DNA of 5,939 nucleotides from contig JAIRZS010000077.1 of the NCBI GenBank assembly GCA_031267115.1, positions 1 to 5,939 on the forward strand. Reading direction: 5' to 3'. Positions 1 to 4,939 of this stretch are shown here, in pieces; position 1 is the stretch's first letter; every line of letters starts with the position of its first letter. Under the pieces are notes generated by a model. The model ran no database searches. It saw only the letters and a list, made by a program, of their open reading frames with translations, and was not told the origin of the DNA. This DNA comes from Treponema sp. Lineage in GTDB: Bacteria; Spirochaetota; Spirochaetia; Treponematales; Breznakiellaceae. Both the position numbers and the translations under genes were made by a program.

Positions 1-10
1 CCGGTTGAAC

Positions 11-60
11 GAGGGGGTTTGGACCCCCTCCGCTCGAAAAAAACTACATTTTTTTCGAGC
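11..60. repeat. Two adjacent perfect hairpins at the left edge
   Basis: The first stem is GAGGGGGT (11-18) with ACCCCCTC (23-30) around a TTGG loop. Immediately after it, GCTCGAAAAAAA (32-43) pairs perfectly with TTTTTTTCGAGC (49-60) around a 5-nt loop. The second ends in GC-rich bases rather than in a T-run, so it is not a standard terminator reading rightward. A weaker CACTTG/CAAGTG hairpin follows (67-89). The GGGT-ttrg-ACCC design recurs at 1289-1300. There is no gene in bases 1-352; this stretch holds only structured repeats and a terminator. Confidence 0.7.
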
Positions 61-113
61 TTCCCCCACTTGGCATTCATTGGCAAGTGATAGACTGAAG
101 AGCCTGTTCCAAA

Positions 114-268
114 ACTCCGAGGGACAAGTCCCCCGGAGTCGCAAGCGGCCCCTTGGCAGAGCGTTGCGGGGCGGAGCCGCCCGCAGAGGGGGCAGGCCGG
201 GACCTTGGCCCGGACTGAAGGGCCGGACTTGCCTGCAAGCCCGCAGCTTCCCCCTGCCAGCAAGTTAA
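114..268. repeat. Palindrome-rich REP-like left end
   Basis: The first structure is a near-perfect hairpin at 114-139: ACTCCG and GGGAC pair with GTCCC and CGGAGT around an AA loop, with one A/C mismatch. A GGCGG/CCGCC stem lies near 175-187. A nested set follows in which GGCAGGC-type outer arms enclose CGGG/CCCG inner arms. No reading frame here looks like a protein. The density of stems suggests a REP or small non-autonomous element, or a structured RNA. Confidence 0.5.
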
Positions 269-276
269 ACAATTGT

Positions 277-305
277 AAAAACCCGTACGGATTTCGCGGG
301 TTTTT
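277..305. terminator. Bidirectional rho-independent terminator
   Basis: AAAAACCCG (277-285) pairs with CGGGTTTTT (297-305) across an 11-nt loop. The A-run on the left and T-run on the right make it symmetrical, so it could stop transcription from either side. It sits just upstream of the transposase-like relic and would shield that gene from read-through. Confidence 0.6.
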
Positions 306-352
306 CGCCTCCGGTTGAAGCAAAACAGCCGCTCAATCCCATATATATTTGT

Positions 353-811
353 ATGAGAAACTTGCGTTTGCTTGGCTAGGGCGTCTGGTACGGGATACGT
401 ACCCGCATCAACAACCGTGAGCCGTTGTTCTGGCGGCCCGACGCCCTGGCGCTTTTCGCCCGCGTGTTCCATCAGGCTCAGGGGCGGTACGCGTTCGAGG
501 TCCGCGCCCTGCGGCTTGAGAATGATTGTCTTACATTTTACATTATGCCGGTGGACGGGTTCCGGCTTCCCGAGATTATGAAATGGCTGAAGCAGGTATT
601 CGCGCAGCGGTTTAACGGGATGGACGGGAGGGCGGGGCATATCTGGGGGGACCGGTATTGGTTGGAGATACTGGAGGGGGAGCCGCCGGAGGAGGCGGGG
701 AACGGGGTCAGACCCTTGTATGAAGGAATCGCGGGCCCTCCCTGTTTTTCAGTTTTTTCCCCTTGTTTCCCGCCCTTTCCCCCCCGCCCTGCCGCGCCTC
801 CTCCCGGCTAG
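353..811 (+). pseudogene. Y1/RAYT-like transposase relic with amber stop and no HUH motif
   Basis: From ATG 353 the frame reads MRNLRLLG, then TAG at 377-379, then GVWYGIRTRINNREPLFW and onward with convincing protein sequence. The stop most simply comes from CAG (Gln) by one C-to-T change. Downstream, MKWLKQVFAQRFN and GHIWGDRYW match the conserved region after the HUH motif in Y1 (IS200/RAYT, Pfam Y1_Tnp) transposases. The family signature MPNHVHLLI aligns without gaps to ENDCLTFYI (518-544), so both catalytic histidines are replaced (Cys and Thr, 527-535). After about base 715 the product becomes a Pro/Phe-rich run unlike the family, suggesting a frameshift or decayed tail. There is no clear Shine-Dalgarno sequence. 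Restart at TTG 425 is conceivable but unsupported. This could be a domesticated HUH-less family rather than a simple dead transposase, but this copy looks broken. Confidence 0.7.
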
Positions 812-1049
812 CCGCCGCTGTACGGCCCCGTCTTCCGCGCCAGCGGCCCTATACGCCTCAGCCCGCAGCGTCCGGCGGGAAACCTCTGTCCGCTGGCAAA
901 GGCGCCGGAATTCGGGCAATCCCGGGCAGAAGCCCGGGGGGCAAAATTTCTTAACTTGCTGACAGCGGCCGGAGTTGCGGAGCAAGTCCCCGGCTTCCCC
1001 CTTCTTTCTTACCTTGCTGCCGATAGTTTTGGAACAGCCTCACTTATTA
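812..1049. other. GC-rich non-coding tail of the relic
   Basis: No reading frame here has recognisable protein features; the open frames are compositional, in Pro/Ala/Arg/Gly-rich DNA. They could include a frameshifted C-terminal tail of the upstream relic. The right part (951-1041) mirrors the left end of the unit, including TTAACTTGCTG and CAAGTCC blocks, and ends in the inverted AGTTTTGGAACAG motif. Confidence 0.5.
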
Positions 1050-1093
1050 AACTTATTCGACTTCGAACCTTTGGTTCGATTTGACTTCGTGGT
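1050..1093. repeat. 38-bp dispersed repeat core, copy 1 (half unit)
   Basis: Bases 1050-1087 are identical to 4218-4255 and 4880-4917. The core contains a perfect 7-bp hairpin, TCGAACC-TTT-GGTTCGA (1063-1079). It is followed by GACTTCGTGGT, a two-mismatch version of the GACTTTGCGGT arm found in the other copies. The matching left arm is absent here, so this looks like a truncated unit. It abuts the right end of the transposase-relic unit. Confidence 0.85.
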
Positions 1094-1103
1094 AAAAAAT
1101 TAG

Positions 1104-1367
1104 CCGCGGAATCTGCGGCATGGATGCCGCTGTTTCCATTGCTATCCGCTATTGGTGGATAGATGGAGTTTGCCGCAGGCAGGCCGGCAGGGATGCCGGC
1201 TGCGGAGATTCATGAGTTTTTGCCCCGCAAAAACTCAAAGCTGTAAAACGGCAGGGATGCTGTTTTACAGCAGCGCAAGGGATTGGAGGGGTTTAGACCC
1301 GCCGGAGGCGGGGCCGGAGCCCCGGATAGCCCGGTCCGGCGCAGCCGGATGCGCCCGTATTCCGGGC
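1104..1367. repeat. Cluster of consecutive and nested hairpins upstream of clpP
   Basis: In order: GCGGCA-TGGA-TGCCGC (1115-1130); CTATCC/GGATAG (1142-1162) inside CCAT/ATGG; GCCGGCA-GGGA-TGCCGGC (1183-1200) inside CCGCAG/CTGCGG (1173-1205); GAGTTTTTGC-CCC-GCAAAAACTC (1214-1236); a 14-bp stem with one G-T pair and a GGGA loop (1240-1271); CCCGCC/GGCGGG (1298-1312); and GGCGCA/TGCGCC (1338-1355) inside GCCCGG/CCGGGC (1329-1367). Three stems share the same tip, CA-(T/G)GGA-TG. I see no coding potential between 812 and 1477. The block could be a repeat element, a structured RNA, or an insulator before the clpP promoter. Confidence 0.75.
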
Positions 1368-1394
1368 CAGGCTGTTAAATTCCGCTGTACGCGG

Positions 1395-1423
1395 TTGCCC
1401 TTTCGCCCAAACATCCGTATTAT
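1395..1423 (+). promoter_or_regulatory. Sigma70-type promoter for clpP
   Basis: A TTGCCC -35 box (1395-1400) and a TATTAT -10 box (1418-1423) are separated by exactly 17 nt. Transcription would start near 1430, giving a ~50-nt leader before clpP. That leader begins with GGCTGTTCCAAAA (1433-1445), another copy of the end motif of the upstream repeat unit. Confidence 0.6.
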
Positions 1424-1477
1424 TGTAGTTGGGGCTGTTCCAAAAGGCCCGCCCTGTGATTATCGAAGGAACGGAGG

Positions 1478-2110
1478 ATGCTGGTGAACGAGTGGACCAA
1501 AAAGCGGTTTGAGGATATACGGAACGATGATGAAGACGAAGATGAGGACGGGGATTCCAAAACCGCCGGGCCGGACCCCCTTCTGGCGAAAATGCTCAAG
1601 ACCCGGACTATACTGCTTTCCGGGGAAATAAAGAAGGACCTCGCCGAACGCACGATCCGGCAGCTTCTGCTCCTGGAAGACATGGGCGGCGATCCTATCC
1701 GGGTATTTATCGATTCTCCGGGAGGGGACGCCGATGCGGGTTACGCTATCTTCGACATGATCCGCTTTGTAAAACCGCCTGTATGGACTGTGGGCATGGG
1801 GCTTGTGGCGAGCGCCGCGGCCATTATACTTCTCGCCAGCCCGAAAGAACGGCGCGCGGGTCTGCCCAACAGCCACTACCTTATTCACCAGCCTCTTTCG
1901 GGAATACGGGGCGTGGCTACGGATATTGAAATACACGCCCGGGAACTGGAAAAACTCCGGGAAAAGATCAACCGCCTTATTGCGGGCGAAACCGGCCAAA
2001 GCTTCGAACAGGTGGAAAAAGACACCGACCGCGACTACTGGATGAACGCGGAAGAGGCGCAGAAATACGGCCTTATTACAAAGGTAATTACATCCCGGAA
2101 CGAATTATAA
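1478..2110 (+). CDS. clpP: ATP-dependent Clp protease proteolytic subunit (ClpP paralogue)
   Basis: This is a ClpP serine peptidase (family S14), the barrel-forming cytoplasmic subunit that degrades proteins unfolded by ClpX- or ClpA/C-type ATPases. The triad is intact: Ser112 in GLVASAAA, His137 in LIHQP and Asp186 in DTDRDYW. The 25- and 49-residue spacings equal those of E. coli ClpP (S97/H122/D171). Also present are FIDSPGGD (77-84) and the C-terminal AEEAQKYGLI. An acidic run at residues 17-26 (DDEDEDEDGD) extends the N-terminus beyond the usual axial-loop region. GGAGG (1473-1477) touches ATG 1478, so GTG 1484, six bases away, is an equally good start (208 aa). AAGGA (1466-1470) supports the ATG. 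No Clp ATPase gene is adjacent, so it probably works with a partner encoded elsewhere or in a mixed barrel with another ClpP. Confidence 0.95.
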   Translation: MLVNEWTKKRFEDIRNDDEDEDEDGDSKTAGPDPLLAKMLKTRTILLSGEIKKDLAERTIRQLLLLEDMGGDPIRVFIDSPGGDADAGYAIFDMIRFVKPPVWTVGMGLVASAAAIILLASPKERRAGLPNSHYLIHQPLSGIRGVATDIEIHARELEKLREKINRLIAGETGQSFEQVEKDTDRDYWMNAEEAQKYGLITKVITSRNEL

Positions 2111-2172
2111 CCGGTACAAAACCAACCGGGTTTTGAACAAGCCCGCTACTATGAATTGCGCGGGAGGCATCT
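2111..2172 (+). other. clpP-recombinase spacer with a weak hairpin
   Basis: CAAAACC (2117-2123) pairs with GGTTTTG (2129-2135) across 5 nt, but no T-run follows, so termination between the two genes is doubtful. GGAGG (2163-2167) lies 5 nt before the recombinase ATG. The two genes may be cotranscribed. Confidence 0.4.
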
Positions 2173-3471
2173 ATGGATGTTGTCTACCTGTTTTACCATG
2201 ACAGGGAAATCAATGTGCCTTTTTCCGGTTCCTGCGGCGCGCGCCTGTTTCAGCGTTTTGCGGAAAGCGGGCTGGGTTACTGGGATCAGCGCCGGCAGCA
2301 ATTTGTCCTGGAGAACGCCGCTTCTGCGGAAACCGCGGTTAAGCGGCTCCTCTCCGGCACGCCCTGGGTCGCGGTCAACAGAAGGCCCGAAGAGCCGGTC
2401 CTTGTCAACGGCTTTTTCGAGAGGCCCTGGCAGGGGGCGGGCCGGCCCGGCAGTTTTTCCGGCGGGGAAGCGAGCCCGCCGGTTTTTTCTTCCCGCCCCC
2501 CTGTTGCGAAAGCCGGCGCGGACGGCGTTTCGGTCCGCGGTTTCGCGGCCTCCGACCGGGGCGACGCGGCCTGCCTGTCCCGGGCAAAACCGCAGCCGGA
2601 AATATTTGCCGGGCACTGGCTTGAAAAGCTCGAAACCGAATTACGCGCCAGAAAATACAGCCCCCGGACCGTGCTGTCCTACGTCCACTACAACAGGGCG
2701 TTTTGCAGCTTTATCCGCAAAACCCCCGACGCGGTAGATGAGGAGGATATTAAAAAGTATCTGGCTTATCTGGACAAAAGCCTGGATCTTTCGACATCCT
2801 CGATGAATTTGGCAATCAGCTCTCTTAAGTTTTTTTATACCGGGATATTGAAAAAGCCCGTTGCCAAAGATCTGTACCGGCCCCGGCATGACAAGCGCCT
2901 TCCCTGCGTGCTTTCAAGGCAGGAAGTAAGTTTGATGCTGGACACGGAAAAGAACCCGAAACACCGCCTGCTGCTGATGTTGGCCTATTCCTCCGGCCTC
3001 CGGGTCAGCGAGGTTGTAGCGCTCAAAAAAGAGAATATCGACTTTTCGCGAAAAACGATCTTTGTCCGCGCCGCAAAAGGCCGGAAGGACAGGTATACCC
3101 TGCTTTCGGACCGCGCGTCCCGGTTTATAAAAGAATACTGCAATCTGTATTCTATTGGCGGGGGTGATGAGGGCGAGGGCTGGCTTTTCCCCGGCCAGGA
3201 TCGCAAGGCCCATCTTTCGATCCGCTCTGCCCAATGCGTGTTTGAGAAGGCCCTGCGGAACGCGTCGATCAACAAGCCTATTTCCATCCACGGCCTCCGC
3301 CATACTTTCGCGACCCATCTGCTCGAAAACGGCATTGACGCCAGGTACATCCAGAACCTTTTGGGCCACGCTTCCCTCAGAACCACCGAGCGCTATACCC
3401 ATGTAGCCCGCAAAAATCTCCTCAAAATCCAAAGCCCCCTGGACGTCCCTCCTGTTTCCCCAACTGAATAA
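2173..3471 (+). CDS. Tyrosine recombinase (XerC/D-like integrase) with an N-terminal extension
   Basis: This 432-aa enzyme should cut and rejoin DNA through a 3'-phosphotyrosine intermediate. All catalytic residues are present: Arg277 (SGLRVSE), Lys302 (AKGRKDR), His373 and Arg376 (HGLRHTF), His399 (LLGHASL) and Tyr408 (ERYTHV). The SAM-like core-binding domain spans about 150-235 and the catalytic domain about 250-420. The C-terminus has the KIQSPLD motif common in Xer/integron-type recombinases, but the integron-integrase-specific insert between the Lys and HxxR motifs is absent. XerC/D are near 300 aa; here residues 1-84 form an extra, apparently folded domain (MDVVYLFYHDREINVPF at its start, LVNGFFER at its end), joined by a Pro/Gly/Ala-rich linker (85-148). 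I do not recognise that domain. RBS GGAGG fits ATG 2173. It could be a mobile-element integrase or a chromosomal Xer paralogue; no phage or conjugation genes adjoin. Confidence 0.93.
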   Translation: MDVVYLFYHDREINVPFSGSCGARLFQRFAESGLGYWDQRRQQFVLENAASAETAVKRLLSGTPWVAVNRRPEEPVLVNGFFERPWQGAGRPGSFSGGEASPPVFSSRPPVAKAGADGVSVRGFAASDRGDAACLSRAKPQPEIFAGHWLEKLETELRARKYSPRTVLSYVHYNRAFCSFIRKTPDAVDEEDIKKYLAYLDKSLDLSTSSMNLAISSLKFFYTGILKKPVAKDLYRPRHDKRLPCVLSRQEVSLMLDTEKNPKHRLLLMLAYSSGLRVSEVVALKKENIDFSRKTIFVRAAKGRKDRYTLLSDRASRFIKEYCNLYSIGGGDEGEGWLFPGQDRKAHLSIRSAQCVFEKALRNASINKPISIHGLRHTFATHLLENGIDARYIQNLLGHASLRTTERYTHVARKNLLKIQSPLDVPPVSPTE

Positions 3472-3744
3472 TCACGGTTTTTTTTACAGTTTGGGCGCAT
3501 TTCCGGCGCGAAGCGCCGGAAACCGGGCTATCCGGAGTTCCGCTTCGCTTCATTCTTTGCGCCCGGCGGCGCAAAGAACGCTCCAGACCCTCCGGGTCTT
3601 ACGCGCTCCTCCTATCCCTTGCGCTCAAGAGGGTTTCCGCTCTTTTTTTCGTAAAACATAAAATATTTTGCCCTCTTGTTTGTCTACATAGGTAAGGGCG
3701 AATAGAACCGCAAAGCGGAATACAAAACGCCCGGGGAGAAACAA
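3472..3744. repeat. Intergenic three-hairpin element
   Basis: After a T-run (3478-3485) come three strong stems: TTTCCGGCGC-GAA-GCGCCGGAAA (3500-3522), TTCTTTGCGCC-CGGC-GGCGCAAAGAA (3553-3578, 11 bp perfect) and AGACCC-TCC-GGGTCT (3585-3599). None is followed by a T-run reading rightward. The block resembles, from memory, palindromic intergenic repeats seen in other treponemes and in Bacteroidota. AAGAG/CTCTT followed by a T-run (3628-3647) is a weak terminator candidate. No gene is visible in this interval. Confidence 0.65.
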
Positions 3745-4125
3745 ATGGATACACAGGAAAAGACACTGGCGGAACAGTTCCGCTCGCTGCAAATAGCGGC
3801 GCATCGTTACCTGCGGGGGCAGTACCGGAAAGCTGCCGAAGAAACAAGCAAGGAAAGCCGGAAGGAAATAGCGGACAAAATTTTTTCCTGCCTTTCCGAA
3901 GAGGAGCAAAAAAACATGCGGTCTTACCTTGAGCGTGTTGCCGGGGCGTTAAAATCGGAAACAAAGGAAACCGGTGACGGCGGCTATGACTTTCCGTTTG
4001 ACGGCGATTTCATGGATTTTGTACGGCTGCCGGGCTTTTGCCGCTACATGGGCGGTTTTGGACACCCGGGCCGCCGGTCCGGCATTTATGGGCACGGCTG
4101 CGAACGAATGCACGGCTTTATTTAA
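3745..4125 (+). CDS. MarR-like protein apparently lacking its winged helix
   Basis: This 126-aa protein has GGGGAG (3733-3738) six bases before ATG. Residues 8-24 (LAEQFRSLQIAAHRYLR) resemble the first helix of MarR-family regulators, and residues 44-70 (DKIFSCLSEEEQKNMRSYLERV and on) resemble their C-terminal dimerisation helix. In a full-length MarR protein about 60-70 residues of winged helix would separate these parts. Here they are almost contiguous, with KAAEETSKES (29-38) resembling the segment just after the wing. Residues 77-126 form a Gly/Phe/His-rich tail with GFGHPGRR and YGHGCERMHGF. If correct, it keeps dimerisation but cannot bind DNA by itself: either a decaying gene or a dominant-negative or sensor partner. 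The family assignment is from memory; the reading frame itself, with its good RBS, is convincing. Confidence 0.6.
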   Translation: MDTQEKTLAEQFRSLQIAAHRYLRGQYRKAAEETSKESRKEIADKIFSCLSEEEQKNMRSYLERVAGALKSETKETGDGGYDFPFDGDFMDFVRLPGFCRYMGGFGHPGRRSGIYGHGCERMHGFI

Positions 4126-4133
4126 AGGTTTTT

Positions 4134-4261
4134 ACCGCAAAGTCAATGAATAATGAATAATGAGCAGTGGCAGGATAGCGAAGCGCGGTTACATGGCTAA
4201 TTATTCATTGCTAATTGAACTTATTCGACTTCGAACCTTTGGTTCGATTTGACTTTGCGGT
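4134..4261. repeat. Composite inverted-repeat unit, copy A
   Basis: Outer arms ACCGCAAAGTCAA (4134-4146) and TTGACTTTGCGGT (4249-4261) are perfect over 13 bp. An inner pair, AATGAATAAT (4145-4154) and ATTATTCATT (4200-4209), is perfect over 10 bp; the left inner arm is also a tandem repeat of AATGAAT. The 38-bp core shared with the other copies lies at 4218-4255 and contains the TCGAACC-TTT-GGTTCGA hairpin. A 17/18-identical second copy of CTTTGCGGTTARAAATTC follows 28 bp downstream (4253-4270 and 4281-4298). The layout resembles a MITE or a long RNA hairpin. Confidence 0.8.
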
Positions 4262-4305
4262 TAGAAATTCCGGAGTTTTTCTTTGCGGTTAAAAATTCTA
4301 CGGGC

Positions 4306-4355
4306 CAAGTTTAGCCTTGCCGAGCGGGGCTTTAGCCCCAGGCTGAATAGTTACA
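4306..4355 (+). promoter_or_regulatory. Shared 50-nt hairpin leader before the DtxR-like gene
   Basis: CAAGTTTAGCCTTGC begins a segment nearly identical to 4940-4990 and ending GGCTGAATAGTTACA. It folds as AGCC (4313-4316) with GGCT (4341-4344), enclosing GGGGC-TTTA-GCCCC (4326-4339). It ends 16 nt before ATG 4372, with AAGGA (4357-4361) as the ribosome binding site outside the stem. A role in translational or transcriptional control is inferred from its identical placement before two genes. Confidence 0.55.
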
Positions 4356-4371
4356 TAAGGAATACCGAGCC

Positions 4372-4734
4372 ATGACCCAGGCCCTGGAAGATTATCTAAA
4401 GACAGCAAGTATCCTTGCCTCTGAAAACAACGGCGAAGTCCGGCTGACGGACATTGCGTCCCGGCTGAGCGTTTCCAAACCGTCGGCATTCACGGCCCTG
4501 AAAGTTCTGGAAGGGCGGGGGCTTGTGGAACATAGGCGCTACCGGGCCGTAAGGCTGACAAAGGCCGGGCATAAAGAAGCTGCGGAAATCCGGGGGCGGT
4601 ATACCCTGCTGCTGGCATTTTTCCGGAGAGTTATAGGGGTAAGCGCCGCGAACGCGGAAAAAGACGCCTGCCTGTTGGAACACCACCTGTCCCCGGAAAC
4701 CATAGGCAGGATAAAAGCCCTGGTGCAGGAATGA
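4372..4734 (+). CDS. Short DtxR/MntR-family metalloregulator-like protein
   Basis: The 120-aa product aligns with the N-terminal part of DtxR/MntR repressors: winged helix at about 5-63 (ALEDYLK, VRLTDIASRLSVSKPSAFTALKVL, GLVEHRRYRAVRLT) and the start of the dimerisation domain at 73-118 (DACLLEHHLS). These proteins repress metal-uptake genes when Fe(II) or Mn(II) binds. Asp7, Cys100, Glu103 and His104 of the primary site are kept. The position of MntR Glu11 is Lys10, and that of MntR His77/DtxR His79 is Tyr77. The DtxR ancillary-site residues Glu83 and His98 are also missing. There is no SH3-like C-terminal domain, which MntR also lacks, and it is shorter than MntR (142 aa). Metal sensing may therefore be altered or lost. 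AAGGA lies 10 nt upstream of ATG. No transporter gene is adjacent, so its target is unknown. Confidence 0.85.
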   Translation: MTQALEDYLKTASILASENNGEVRLTDIASRLSVSKPSAFTALKVLEGRGLVEHRRYRAVRLTKAGHKEAAEIRGRYTLLLAFFRRVIGVSAANAEKDACLLEHHLSPETIGRIKALVQE

Positions 4735-4759
4735 AGAACCCCGCCGCAGAGCACTAAAT

Positions 4760-4789
4760 TTGACCCGCAATTCGGGGAATGATTATACT
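4760..4789 (+). promoter_or_regulatory. Sigma70-type promoter for the membrane protein-ECF sigma pair
   Basis: TTGACC (4760-4765) and TATACT (4784-4789) are 18 nt apart, close to consensus. Start of transcription would be near 4796, giving a ~210-nt leader that contains all of repeat copy B and the second hairpin leader before ATG 5008. Confidence 0.65.
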
Positions 4790-4816
4790 GTACCGTGAAG
4801 AATTACCGCAGGATTT

Positions 4817-4923
4817 ACCGCAAAGTCGAAGAAGTAAAAAGAAACAGGGAACAGTAAGCTAACTGTTATTTGCTATTTGAACTTATTCGACTTCGAACCT
4901 TTGGTTCGATTTGACTTTGCGGT
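4817..4923. repeat. Composite inverted-repeat unit, copy B
   Basis: Outer arms ACCGCAAAGTC (4817-4827) and GACTTTGCGGT (4913-4923) are perfect over 11 bp. The 38-bp core is at 4880-4917, identical to copy A and copy 1. The interior differs from copy A but still pairs: AACAGT (4850-4855) with ACTGTT (4862-4867). A different sequence with pairing retained suggests that the fold, not the inner sequence, is kept. Confidence 0.8.
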
Positions 4924-4939
4924 TGAAAATTCCGTGAGT

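Larger units (their letters stand above)
100..1041. mobile_element. Possible mobile-element relic bounded by a 17-bp imperfect inverted repeat
   Basis: The left end GAGCCTGTTCCAAAACT (100-116) and the right end AGTTTTGGAACAGCCTC (1025-1041) are inverted copies matching at 16 of 17 positions. A second, inner pair is perfect over 11 bp: CAGCAAGTTAA (258-268) and TTAACTTGCTG (951-961), and similarity continues weakly inward. The interior carries a Y1/RAYT-like transposase relic, which supports a mobile origin. IS200/IS605 elements proper lack terminal inverted repeats, so this may instead be a pair of REP-like sequences (a REPIN) around a RAYT relic. No flanking target duplication is obvious. 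A third copy of the end motif (1433-1445) outside the unit shows that the motif is dispersed. Confidence 0.5.

Noticed and set aside
77..640. A 187-codon minus-strand frame over the transposase relic
   Set aside because: It is the shadow of the relic and palindromic DNA; no domain pattern, and the plus strand explains the conserved protein motifs.
763..962. Plus-strand frames rich in Pro, Ala, Arg and Gly after the relic
   Set aside because: Composition-driven, overlapping frames without RBS or recognisable motifs; at most a frameshifted tail of the relic.
1063..1092. GGTTCGATT in the 38-bp core as a tRNA T-arm or tRNA-derived attachment site
   Set aside because: The motif resembles a T-loop, but there is no acceptor stem, anticodon arm or CCA end in any of the three copies; it is explained by the TCGAACC-TTT-GGTTCGA palindrome.
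1104..1271. CRISPR array
   Set aside because: The repeated motifs are short hairpin tips at irregular spacing with different stems; there are no uniform repeats, no spacers and no cas genes.
1152..1487. A 111-codon frame across the hairpin cluster
   Set aside because: It runs through tight hairpins and the clpP promoter, has Cys/Arg-rich unstructured sequence, and overlaps the clpP start.
2914..3432. A 172-codon minus-strand frame opposite the recombinase
   Set aside because: Shadow of the catalytic domain; the plus strand carries all catalytic motifs.
4134..4261. Canonical integron attC site
   Set aside because: No clear RYYYAAC and GTTRRRY core sites in the correct positions, and the recombinase lacks the integron-integrase insert. 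Kept only as a broader recombination hypothesis.
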